Origin: Clostridia bacterium
GTDB lineage: Bacteria > Bacillota > Clostridia > Oscillospirales > Acutalibacteraceae
Assembly (NCBI GenBank): GCA_900766585.1
Contig: CAAFVV010000046.1
Location: 1-25,429 of the forward strand
Length of the DNA stretch: 25,429 bases
Reading direction: 5' to 3'
Part shown: one piece after another, positions 7,309-15,684 of the stretch
How positions within the stretch are numbered: the first letter of the stretch is position 1
Layout of the letters: the number at the start of each line of letters is the position of its first letter
Translations under genes and position numbers: made by a program
The notes under the pieces: generated by a model
What the model saw: only the letters and a program-made list of their open reading frames with translations
Databases searched by the model: none
Told to the model about the DNA's origin: nothing

Positions 7309-9474
7309 TCAGTCTTGCAGCAGCGCCTCCAGCGCCGCCTCGCGCAGCCCCTCAAACGTGTAGTCTCCCGAAAGGTACTGCTGCTGTAACGTGCGGTATG
7401 CCCCGGGCGCTTTTTCGCGCAGGAGCTGCATGATCCGGTAATCCTGATGCCCCTCCCGGATCGCCTCGGAGGCACGGGTGGGGATCGGGCCGTTTACGCC
7501 GCCGTAAACGCACTGGTAGTTGATCGTGCCATCCACATTTTCATAGGGGCGCACCGCGTTGTCCCAGCTGTTGAGGCGCGGGCAGTAATAGGAATAGAAG
7601 CCCCAGAAGTTGAGATCGCGGGAGATCGAATCCCATGCGCAGGCGCGGGGGAGCGAGACCAGCGCGCCGCGGTCGGCATTCATATGCTGACCCGCGACCC
7701 AGTACTGCCCGTTGAATTCCCGCTTTGTGCGGAAATACCGCATGGCATTCGGGCGATCCTCCAGATTCAGTGCGAGCGGAACGGAGATGTCGACTAGAGT
7801 ATCATACCATCCGTCGAGCAATTTGACAAGGGTTTCATCGGATTCCACGCCGTCGTTTTCAAATCCCGTCCAGCAGGCGGGGTTAACATAGATGCGGATA
7901 CGCGGCTCAATGCGCTTACACAGTCCGACAAACGTACGCACCGCCGCCATATTGTGGCTGCCCGGCTCATCGGGCATCTCCAGAAACCAGCGGTCGAAGC
8001 CGATGCCGATCTCCTCTGCCTTCCTGACACAGCCGGACAGCAGCCGCCGCACATCCTCCTCCACCTCTGCCGTCACGTCCTCGGGGCGGATCTGATTGTT
8101 ATAGATGCGGTGGGCATAGTCGCCGAGGGCAAAAATGCCGAATTGCGAGGTCGGATCCTCCTCAAACGCCACGCGCGCAGGCGTGCCCGGCTCGGGCCAG
8201 CCGTCGTAGATATTGACGCCGAGCGTCCGGCGGTAGGCGACCTCGCGGCGGGCGCGGTCGGCATAGGAAAAGGGGTACATCGACGTAAAGTCACCCCACA
8301 GCATAATACCGGTATGCACCTGCGGCAGCGTGAGGGGAAGCACCTCGGCAGTGATCGTCTTTACGGCGGCGCCCGCCCTCATCGCAAGCGTATAGCGCCC
8401 GGGCGCGGCGTTTTCGCCGCAGGTGAGCCGGACCCAGAACAGACAGCTTCCGCCGGCAGGGAGACAGATCTCCGGCAGGGCGGCGAAAACGGGCGCGTTG
8501 GCCACATAGCGGTAGAGATTGCTCTTGCCGATCGTATGCTCCGCGTTCAGCAGCGGCCCGGCAGCTTCGCCGTACCAGCGGCTCTGCATCACGCCGAGCA
8601 CCATCCACTCCGCCTGCAGAGGGGAGGCGTTGTCAAGCTCCACCCGTACCGTGCGCGGCGCAGTGCTGTCCGTATTGGTCAGCGCAAGGCACACGACCTC
8701 GCTGCCGCCGCGGCAGAGACGGCGCGAGACGGGCGCAGTCGCCTCCCGCACGGAGGGCAGGATGGGGGCGAGGACAAGGTCGCCGTAGGCGGGCTGTTCC
8801 GACCAGACCGCGCCGTTTTCAAACAGCCCTGCTTTTTTCATCCGCTTCATCCAGTGAAAGCCCTCGACGTCCGAAAAAGCGGTATGCGGCGCGCCCATGA
8901 GCGATTCCATGGCAATGGAATTGGCAAAGGCAAAGGTATCGACCGAGAAATCGTCGGTGCGCGTCTCGGTCTCGGCATCGCCGAACGCCCAGAGCTGGAA
9001 CAGCTCAATGCGCCCCGCCGCCCGCAGCGTGATCCGCAGCCGCCGCGCGCTCTGCCCATTTACACGGACGCGCACCAGCCCGTCCCGCGCCGTAACGCCG
9101 CCGTCCGCCCACACGGCGGGATCGCCGTCTGCGGACTGCACCGTGACTGCGGACGGCGCACAGTCGCCGCAATAGAGGTCGATCTCGTTAAATACGCAGA
9201 CGCGCTTGAAATCCCACTCCATGGACAGCTCGTCCTCTGCGACCGCAGGCTCCTTGCAAAAGCGGCGGATGAGCCGCCCGTCCTGCAGACGGCGGCCGCG
9301 CAGCTCCGCAAGATCCTGCTCGCTGTCGGTAAGGCTCAGAAGCGGGGTCAGATACCGGTAGTCGGCGCCGGTCGGCACCGTCTCACCGAAAAATTCCAGG
9401 TTGTCCGAAAGCAGCTTCCCGGGCAGCGTATCCTCCGTACTGCCGTCCATCCAGAGGATCGGTCTTGTTTCCAT
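7309..9474 (-). CDS. GH123/DUF4091-like glycoside hydrolase
   Basis: A 721-residue protein without signal peptide, so cytoplasmic. Residues ~85-165 look like a discoidin-type beta-sandwich. Residues ~240-385 form a second beta-sandwich ending in the typical LPAGGSCLFWVRL...AAPGRYTLAMRAG pattern that precedes the barrel in the GH123 family. The C-terminal half is a DUF4091/GH123 barrel: MPDEPGS holds the Asp-Glu dyad (D502-E503) at the place of the catalytic pair of GH123, and SEAIREGHQDYRIMQLL is the family's closing helix motif. Characterised GH123 enzymes are exo-beta-N-acetylgalactosaminidases working by substrate assistance; this one is a distant member, so specificity is inferred. The GH36 gene ends 17 bp upstream, with GGAG in the gap. 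Pairing with GH36 suggests joint degradation of an imported Gal/GalNAc oligosaccharide. Confidence 0.78.
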   Translation of the reverse strand: METRPILWMDGSTEDTLPGKLLSDNLEFFGETVPTGADYRYLTPLLSLTDSEQDLAELRGRRLQDGRLIRRFCKEPAVAEDELSMEWDFKRVCVFNEIDLYCGDCAPSAVTVQSADGDPAVWADGGVTARDGLVRVRVNGQSARRLRITLRAAGRIELFQLWAFGDAETETRTDDFSVDTFAFANSIAMESLMGAPHTAFSDVEGFHWMKRMKKAGLFENGAVWSEQPAYGDLVLAPILPSVREATAPVSRRLCRGGSEVVCLALTNTDSTAPRTVRVELDNASPLQAEWMVLGVMQSRWYGEAAGPLLNAEHTIGKSNLYRYVANAPVFAALPEICLPAGGSCLFWVRLTCGENAAPGRYTLAMRAGAAVKTITAEVLPLTLPQVHTGIMLWGDFTSMYPFSYADRARREVAYRRTLGVNIYDGWPEPGTPARVAFEEDPTSQFGIFALGDYAHRIYNNQIRPEDVTAEVEEDVRRLLSGCVRKAEEIGIGFDRWFLEMPDEPGSHNMAAVRTFVGLCKRIEPRIRIYVNPACWTGFENDGVESDETLVKLLDGWYDTLVDISVPLALNLEDRPNAMRYFRTKREFNGQYWVAGQHMNADRGALVSLPRACAWDSISRDLNFWGFYSYYCPRLNSWDNAVRPYENVDGTINYQCVYGGVNGPIPTRASEAIREGHQDYRIMQLLREKAPGAYRTLQQQYLSGDYTFEGLREAALEALLQD

Positions 9475-9491
9475 ATTCAGTCACTCTCCTA

Positions 9492-11573
9492 TCAAAATTC
9501 CACGCAAAGCAGCCGCGCGCAGTGCTTTTGCGGCAGGGTCACGGTGAGGGTATCGGCGTTGCAGACAAAGGATACCGGCAGATCGGCGGGATACAGCCTG
9601 CGGACGGTGCAGGGCGCGCCGGACAGCGCCGCCAGAGACAGCGTCACGGTGTCGCAGTCGGTATCGCGCCGCCAGACCGAGAGATACAGCCGGTGGCTGC
9701 AGAGCAGGCCGAAGGCGGAAAACGGCGAGTGGAACGTCACCATGCCGAGCGGGAAAACGGGCAGCCCCCCACGGATGTCGGCGCGTATCTGCCGGTAGAC
9801 GGCAAGTGCCTCCTTCACGCGCGCCAGCGTCGCTTCCGGCAGGCGGTTCAAAAAACCGCTCAGATGCACCCGCCCGAGCATGGCGTTGACCATATTATAC
9901 ACTGTTTCCTCATCGTCGCCGGATACGGTCGGATAGCTCCAGCAGGCGCCCTGCTCCGGCGTGACCGCCGTCGCCGCCATCGCCGCGATCACGCTGTACC
10001 GCCGGTAGTCCTGCTGGTCGGAGGTGGACTGGATGCTCAGCCGCGACAGCATGGCGTAGTCCATCCGCATACCGCCTGACGCGCAGTTTTCCACAATGAG
10101 ATCGGGATAGTCCGAAAACAGCTCATCATACCACTGCTGGACACAGCGACAGTGAGCAAGAAGCCCGTCGCCCGCACTGTCGGCGCCGCGGTCGGTGCCC
10201 AATCCCGCGTTGATGTTGTAATCCACCTTGAGATAGCCCACATGGTAGGTCTCTACCAGCGTTTTCACAATATTGCGCGCAAACTGCCGGACGGCGGGAT
10301 TACGGTAGTCGAGCTGATAGCGTCCGTGTTCGGTCACGCGCCTGCCGCGGCGGGTGAAAAACCAGTCGTCCGGCAACGTTTTGGCGAGCGGGCAGTCAGG
10401 TCCGATATCCTCAAGCTCGACCCAGATGCCGGGGATCATGCCCTTTTCACGAATATAATCCATCACATAGGACAGCCCGTGCGGAAAGCGGAAATCCGCC
10501 GGCTCCCAGATGCCGATGGAGGACCACCAGTCGTCGTCGCCGCCCTCCTTTTGGGAAAACCAGCCCGCGTCCATTACATAGTATTCGCAGCCCGCCGCTG
10601 CCGCCGCATCGACGAGCGGCAGGATCTTTTCCTCGGTCGGATCTCCCATCAGGCAGTTCATATAGTCGTTATAGATGACAGGCAGCAGGAGGTTGTCCCG
10701 GTTTTTCCGCCGGATGCAGCGGCGGTAGCGGGTCAGCACGCCGACAGCTCCGTCAAAGCCTTCGGCGGATACGCCGACGCCGACCGGAACCGTGGAAAAG
10801 CTCTCACCCGGCGCCAGCACCTTTTCAAAGGCGTGCTGATCGCCGTTCGGGCCGGTGAGATGCAGATACAGCCCGTTATCCGGCAGATTGCCGGACTCAA
10901 TCGACCACGAGCCGTTATGCTCGATCTGCCAGCAGAGACAATCGCGGTTTTCGCGGTTTTCAATCACACCGACCGGCGCGTATTCGCCGCTGGACCAGCT
11001 CCCGGTCTGCGTCACGGTCATCCGCCGCAGCGAGGGGCGGTCCATATCCATCAGCCCCAGCTCCCACGCGCTTTTCTGATGCCACTGCAGCTCGCCGTGC
11101 CAGGTGTTGTAGGGGATATCGAAGAGAACGCTGTCCTCAAACGACCCGCAAAGCCCGTCGCTGACGCCGTAATAGGCAAACGAGGTGATATAGTCGAGCA
11201 CCTGCGGCTGCCCGCCGCAGTTTTTGACATCGAAGCGGCAGCGCACGGCAGGTACGCCGTCGAAAAACCGGTAGTGCGCCTCGACCGCCATCCCGCCGCC
11301 CGCCAGACAGACGGTCAGCTCCCGCCCGTCTTGCGCCGGCACGAGCCGGTGCGAGCAATAGCGCAGCAGTGCGGCGGGATAGGTCTCGGTGTGCCGCGAG
11401 CCGTGGTGGCCGTCGGTGTTCTGCCCGAGACAGTGCAGCTCGACGAGCGGATAATAGCTGCCGGTATCCCGCCCGTCATAGGGGCGCGGGGCAAAGTGGC
11501 GCAGCGAAACGCGCCCGTCCTCCTCTACCCGGATGACCATATACAGCCCGCTGTTTTCAACCGTAATATGCAT
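9492..11573 (-). CDS. GH36 alpha-galactosidase-family glycosidase
   Basis: A 693-residue GH36 (melibiase-type) enzyme, near the usual 700-750. An N-terminal beta-supersandwich (to about residue 300) precedes the barrel, which shows YYVMDAGWF, IPGIWVELE, then YLKVDYN with nucleophile D451, ENCASGGMRMDYAML, and STSDQQD with the acid/base D519. These correspond to the family's KWDxN, CSGGGxRxD and SDxxD motifs; V in place of W before the nucleophile and CASGG in place of CSGGG mark it as a divergent subgroup. No signal peptide, hence cytoplasmic. Alpha-galactosidase is the default; alpha-N-acetylgalactosaminidase is also known in GH36 and would fit the GH123 neighbour. The gene lies 19 bp after a permease gene and 17 bp before GH123. 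Confidence 0.88.
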   Translation of the reverse strand: MHITVENSGLYMVIRVEEDGRVSLRHFAPRPYDGRDTGSYYPLVELHCLGQNTDGHHGSRHTETYPAALLRYCSHRLVPAQDGRELTVCLAGGGMAVEAHYRFFDGVPAVRCRFDVKNCGGQPQVLDYITSFAYYGVSDGLCGSFEDSVLFDIPYNTWHGELQWHQKSAWELGLMDMDRPSLRRMTVTQTGSWSSGEYAPVGVIENRENRDCLCWQIEHNGSWSIESGNLPDNGLYLHLTGPNGDQHAFEKVLAPGESFSTVPVGVGVSAEGFDGAVGVLTRYRRCIRRKNRDNLLLPVIYNDYMNCLMGDPTEEKILPLVDAAAAAGCEYYVMDAGWFSQKEGGDDDWWSSIGIWEPADFRFPHGLSYVMDYIREKGMIPGIWVELEDIGPDCPLAKTLPDDWFFTRRGRRVTEHGRYQLDYRNPAVRQFARNIVKTLVETYHVGYLKVDYNINAGLGTDRGADSAGDGLLAHCRCVQQWYDELFSDYPDLIVENCASGGMRMDYAMLSRLSIQSTSDQQDYRRYSVIAAMAATAVTPEQGACWSYPTVSGDDEETVYNMVNAMLGRVHLSGFLNRLPEATLARVKEALAVYRQIRADIRGGLPVFPLGMVTFHSPFSAFGLLCSHRLYLSVWRRDTDCDTVTLSLAALSGAPCTVRRLYPADLPVSFVCNADTLTVTLPQKHCARLLCVEF

Positions 11574-11592
11574 AAGGAAACCTACTCTCTGA

Positions 11593-12525
11593 TTAGCCGA
11601 CCAGTCCGGTCAGCTCGATGCTGGCCATAAACTTCTTCTGTAAAAACGCATAGGCGACAAGCAGCGGGACAATGGCGATCGCCGTCGCCGCCATGACAAC
11701 TCCCTCGTGATACATGGTCATCCACTCCAGCTGGCTCACATTGCCGGTCTGGGTCAACATACCGCTGAGGTTTTCATAGAGGTTCGGCAGCATCTGCGTC
11801 ACGAGTGCGGTCTTGCTGCCGTTTGTCAGATAGACGGACGGCTCGTAGTAATCGTTCCAGTGCCACACCATTGACAGCACTGTCGTCACAATAATCGTCG
11901 GTCCCGCCGAGGGGAGTGCAATGGCAAAAAAACTCCGGATCCGTCCGCATCCGTCAATGCGCGCAGCTTCCTCAAGCGTGGCGGGAAATCCGTAGAAAAA
12001 CTGGCGGAACAGATAGATAAATATGCCGCCGCGCAGCCCGAAGCCTAAAAATGCCGGCAGAATCAGCGGTAGAAAGGTATTGAGCATCCCCATGTTGTAA
12101 TAGACAATGTACAGCGGGACGATCATCACCTGGATCGGCAGCACCGCGGACAGGATCACTCCGAAAAACAGCAGCTTTTTAAAGGGAAACTCAAACCGCG
12201 CAAAGCCGTAGCCGATAAAGGCGCAGGAGATCAGATGACCGGCGGTGGCGAGCGCCGTCACCGTGACCGAATGGAGCACCGTGCTTTTCAGCGCCATCGC
12301 CTCCGCCGCCAGCTTGTAGTTTTCCCAGTGGAGCGACGTCGGGATCCATCCCACCAGCAGATTGTGCAGATCCTCATAGCTTTTCAGCGAGGTCGAGAGC
12401 ATATACAAAAACGGATAGACAAAGACAAACGAGAGGTCGATCAGCAGAACATACACGGCAAGGCGCAAAAGCGCGCTGCCCGCCCGCCTGCCGAGCGCCC
12501 GGGGATACGGATTTTGCAGTCTCAT
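11593..12525 (-). CDS. carbohydrate ABC transporter permease, MalG type (second pair)
   Basis: A 310-residue membrane component of a CUT1-type sugar importer with about six transmembrane helices. The EAA loop that docks the ATPase is at ~184-208: EEAARIDGCGRIRSFFAIALP. The C-terminal FLQKKFMASIELTGLVG matches the ending of MalG-type subunits. I chose the ATG at 12525 (MRLQNPYP), 4 bp after the upstream permease stop, because AGGAG is correctly spaced for it; a longer start at 12558 would lie inside the upstream gene with no comparable site. Together with the preceding permease it makes a second complete membrane core in the operon, but no second binding protein or ATPase is encoded nearby. 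Confidence 0.93.
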   Translation of the reverse strand: MRLQNPYPRALGRRAGSALLRLAVYVLLIDLSFVFVYPFLYMLSTSLKSYEDLHNLLVGWIPTSLHWENYKLAAEAMALKSTVLHSVTVTALATAGHLISCAFIGYGFARFEFPFKKLLFFGVILSAVLPIQVMIVPLYIVYYNMGMLNTFLPLILPAFLGFGLRGGIFIYLFRQFFYGFPATLEEAARIDGCGRIRSFFAIALPSAGPTIIVTTVLSMVWHWNDYYEPSVYLTNGSKTALVTQMLPNLYENLSGMLTQTGNVSQLEWMTMYHEGVVMAATAIAIVPLLVAYAFLQKKFMASIELTGLVG

Positions 12526-12529
12526 GGCT

Positions 12530-13444
12530 TCAGCTCCTGTCCTTGACATTGTCCACAAACCGGCGGGTCAGCAGCACGAGCAGCCCCACCACGATCAGCA
12601 CGAACAAGCAGTAGATCCAGCTCACGGCACAGGAATACTCATATCCATGGGCATCGCCGGAATTGAAGGCGAGCCACTGGATAAATTCCAGCACCGCATT
12701 GTCCGCCATCGAGAAGGTCGCCAGCACGGTGTAGACGAGGTTCAGCTGGATCATCGGGGCGAGCATCGGCAGGGTGACAAGCCAGAAGCATTCCCAGCCA
12801 TCCGCCGAGTCCACCCGCGCCGCCTCATAAACCGACTGCGGAATACTCTGCAGCGCTGCGAGGAAGATCAGGATCTGCACGCCGGAATTCCACATCAGTG
12901 CGGTCAGCCGGTTGATAAACGACTGGATCAGCTCCACCGCCGTCGGACCGAGATACGCCTGCAGCTGCGGGGGCAGCAGCAGTCCGCGGGCAAAGCTGAC
13001 CGCGTCCTCGCCGACGTTCTGACCGAGAAGCTGCTGCATGATAAACCCCGTGCCGAGCAGCACCGGCAGGAAAAACATCGAGCGGAACAGACCACGGCAG
13101 CGGATGCGCTGATTGAGCAGCATGGCGACGATCAGCGCAAATATGTTGATAAGCGGCAGATTGATCAGGTTATCAACAGAGGTGGACAGAAGGTTCGGAA
13201 TAAACTTCACATCCGCCGCAAAGGCGTCGTAATACCACTGAAAGCCGACAAATTTCAGATCAAACGTCGAGAGCTGCTCGATCTCGGACACACTCAGCCG
13301 CAAGGAACGACACACCGGAAAGAGCAGAAACAGCGCCGCGCCGACGATCCACGGCGATACAAACAGCAATCCGGCAAAATAGCTGCGGCCGATCAGTGTG
13401 CGGCGGCGCATTTCGCCAAACATGATGCGCGTCTTGGATCTCAT
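12530..13444 (-). CDS. sugar ABC transporter permease, MalF type (second pair)
   Basis: A 304-residue MalF/UgpA-type permease. A basic N-terminus is followed by a first helix (AGLLFVSPWIVGAALFLLF) and five more hydrophobic segments. The EAA motif is at ~205-230: YEAARVDSADGWECFWLVTLP. Its ATG overlaps the stop of the DUF5696-like gene by 4 bp (ATGA), with AAGGAGGGG upstream, and the MalG-type partner follows after 4 bp. The LNQRIRCRGLFRSMFFLPV segment is typical of MalF-type subunits. Being second in the operon after another full pair, it could import a different substrate or serve as an alternative partner for the one large binding protein; the sequence does not decide this. Confidence 0.93.
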   Translation of the reverse strand: MRSKTRIMFGEMRRRTLIGRSYFAGLLFVSPWIVGAALFLLFPVCRSLRLSVSEIEQLSTFDLKFVGFQWYYDAFAADVKFIPNLLSTSVDNLINLPLINIFALIVAMLLNQRIRCRGLFRSMFFLPVLLGTGFIMQQLLGQNVGEDAVSFARGLLLPPQLQAYLGPTAVELIQSFINRLTALMWNSGVQILIFLAALQSIPQSVYEAARVDSADGWECFWLVTLPMLAPMIQLNLVYTVLATFSMADNAVLEFIQWLAFNSGDAHGYEYSCAVSWIYCLFVLIVVGLLVLLTRRFVDNVKDRS

Positions 13445-15669
13445 GGCTTTTCCCCTCCTTCAAACACCGCATAATCCCGCGCGGGAACCGCGCCGCCGGG
13501 CGTATGTGCCGCCGTCTCACCGTAGTTGACCGCGAGCACCGCGCCGTTTGCATAGGTGACATACGCCACGTCGCCCGCCCGCTCATGCCGCAGGATCTCC
13601 TGCCCGTACAGCGGGCGGAGCCGGTCATTGAATTCGCTGCCGATCTCGGCGACGCGGTCGCACCAATCGGAAAAGCGGGTGTTGAACATATCCGAGACAA
13701 GGGCGTTTTTCAGCCTGTCCGAGGATTCCGCAGACAGGAGAAAATACGGCACGCAGCCGTATTCCGCCCATCTGAGCTTTGTCTCGGTGAGATCGGCGGA
13801 CATATTGCCCGGCGTAGTGCCGGAATAAGGGATCAGCCCGTGCAGCAGCATCTGATAAAACGGGATCTCTGCGGTAAACAGAGGCGATCCCGAGGTCAGG
13901 TCAAACGTGTCATAGCAATAGTCGGCACGGGAAAGCAGGTAGGCAGCACCGGTCTGCACCGCCGTTTTCACCCCCTGCGCCTGTGTCTGCCGCAGCATGG
14001 CGGCATAGGCGTTGGCGGCGTCCGCAGCAGTCGCACGGCGCTGCTCGGCACAGTCGGCGGGTAAAAAGCGGGAGAAGGAATTAAACGCCAGCCCCGCCGC
14101 GCCGAGCGAACGAAAGCGCGCAAGATCAGTCTGCACAAGCCGGTCATACGCCCGCAGCGGATTGCGCAGAAACAGGGTCGCGGTGCTGTCGCTGACGACG
14201 GTATGCATAAAATCGGTCACGGCGTCCTGCCGCTTGTTGAAGCGGCCTTCGCCGTTTGCCTGCACATAGTCGGTCTCGAGATAAAATTCCCTGCCGCCGC
14301 CCGCTGTGGCGAGCAGGCGGGAGAGCCCTGTTTTTCCGCCTGCGCTGCCGGACGGCGAAACGGACTGGGGATACACCCCGACGCCCTCCTTTTGCCAGCC
14401 GAGCAGCAGCGAGCGGGTATTTTTAACGCCCGCGTCCTCAAGCGCCGTCAGCGCGGCGTCCACCCCGTCGAAGGAGGTCATCACCAGGTCGCCCGCGCGC
14501 AAAAGCTCGTTTCGCCGCACGGTGATAAGCCATTCGACTGTCACCGGCACGGCATCCGCCGCGGCGGCGGCTTTCGGCAGTGTACCGTTTTCCTGCAGAA
14601 AGCGGCGCAGCGTCACCGCCATATCGGAATATGTCGCCCGCTCCGGCTCGAGCAGCAGATACCGCACCCGGCAGTCAACCGCCTCCCGTCCGGCGGAAAA
14701 GGCGATGGCGGTGACGCCCTGCGAATTGGTCAGCGCGCGGCTGAACCGATAGAGCACCGTCGGATAAAGGCGGTTTAAGGGCAGCGCCTCGCCGCCGACC
14801 GAAAGGCTGATACGGGCGTTTTCCGCCCCGCTCTCGATATAGGCGATATATCCCGCGCCGCCGTTTTGCGCCGAGCCGAAATACGGCACGGTCACGCCGG
14901 TCTCGCCGTCGGCATAGGTGTCAGCCACCTCCTGAAGATCGGCATAGCGGTCGGCGTAGACGGCTTTTGCATACACGCCCGCCGTCTTTCCCGCAGCGCG
15001 GCAGTCCATAAGCGCCCCCGAGCCGTCGGGGAACAGCAGGAAGCCGTTGTCGCCGGTCATCCGGGAGCCGAATGCAGGCAGCACGTCCGCCGAGAGCAGG
15101 CGGCATTTTCCCGATTCGACAATCTCCTCCGGCGGGATCCGCAGCGCAAGCCCGTATTCGTCCAGCCAGAGCTGCACCGTCAGCGCGATCTGCGGCTCGG
15201 TGAAATCAAAATGCAGCGCGATCCCCGCCTGCAGACGCGAGGCAGTGACCTCCACACCGGAGACAGTGTTGTTCTGCGCGCTCTCCGTGCCCTCTTCGTT
15301 AAGGTAATTCAGCTGGAGAAGCGCGGTCATGACGCGGCGATTGCGTTTGGAATAGCTTTCGAGCCGGTCAAAGCCGCAGCCGGAGTCCCAGACGGCGCCG
15401 GTCGCCTTGGACACGACGCGGAAAAGCTGCCGTTCGCCGTCCCAGTCCAGGCGGAACCGCTCGTTTTCCGCCGCAGGGACAAAGCCCTCGCCCTCCGCGA
15501 GCGGCTCGTCAAGCGCAGCGGGAACCGGCAGCTTCTGCCGCTCCTTTGCCAGCTCCGCCGCCGTGATCACCACGCCGCCGGAAAACAGCGTGACCGCGCC
15601 GACAGCGACAGCCGCCAAAACGGCGGCGCCTATCACCCAGAATGACGGGCGTCTGATAAGTTTTCCCAC
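13441..15669 (-). CDS. DUF5696-like membrane-anchored protein, possible glycosidase fold
   Basis: A 742-residue protein with one N-terminal transmembrane helix (about residues 10-33) and a large extracellular part. Residues ~65-360 are beta-rich (FRLDWDGERQLFRVVSKATG and a DNGFLLFPDGSGAL segment), like the sandwich domains in front of glycosidase barrels. Residues ~375-700 alternate strands and helices like a barrel, with FYLETDY, FNSFSRF and the acidic ETKLRWAEYG. I recognise the whole as the DUF5696 type found beside sugar ABC permeases in Firmicutes; its activity is not established to my knowledge. The start is a GTG at 15669, decided by AGGAGG six bases upstream. The stop overlaps the next permease's ATG. 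A surface-anchored glycan-processing role is inference from context and fold. Confidence 0.72.
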   Translation of the reverse strand: MGKLIRRPSFWVIGAAVLAAVAVGAVTLFSGGVVITAAELAKERQKLPVPAALDEPLAEGEGFVPAAENERFRLDWDGERQLFRVVSKATGAVWDSGCGFDRLESYSKRNRRVMTALLQLNYLNEEGTESAQNNTVSGVEVTASRLQAGIALHFDFTEPQIALTVQLWLDEYGLALRIPPEEIVESGKCRLLSADVLPAFGSRMTGDNGFLLFPDGSGALMDCRAAGKTAGVYAKAVYADRYADLQEVADTYADGETGVTVPYFGSAQNGGAGYIAYIESGAENARISLSVGGEALPLNRLYPTVLYRFSRALTNSQGVTAIAFSAGREAVDCRVRYLLLEPERATYSDMAVTLRRFLQENGTLPKAAAAADAVPVTVEWLITVRRNELLRAGDLVMTSFDGVDAALTALEDAGVKNTRSLLLGWQKEGVGVYPQSVSPSGSAGGKTGLSRLLATAGGGREFYLETDYVQANGEGRFNKRQDAVTDFMHTVVSDSTATLFLRNPLRAYDRLVQTDLARFRSLGAAGLAFNSFSRFLPADCAEQRRATAADAANAYAAMLRQTQAQGVKTAVQTGAAYLLSRADYCYDTFDLTSGSPLFTAEIPFYQMLLHGLIPYSGTTPGNMSADLTETKLRWAEYGCVPYFLLSAESSDRLKNALVSDMFNTRFSDWCDRVAEIGSEFNDRLRPLYGQEILRHERAGDVAYVTYANGAVLAVNYGETAAHTPGGAVPARDYAVFEGGEKP

Positions 15670-15684
15670 CGAAGCTCCTCCTTT

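Noticed and set aside
7954..9798. Long plus-strand open frame opposite the GH123-like gene
   Set aside because: Shadow of a GC-rich gene; Arg/His/Gly-rich, no domain, while the minus-strand frame has clear catalytic motifs.
10152..11630. Long plus-strand open frame opposite the GH36 gene
   Set aside because: Antisense to a recognised enzyme with both catalytic residues; low-complexity composition typical of shadows.
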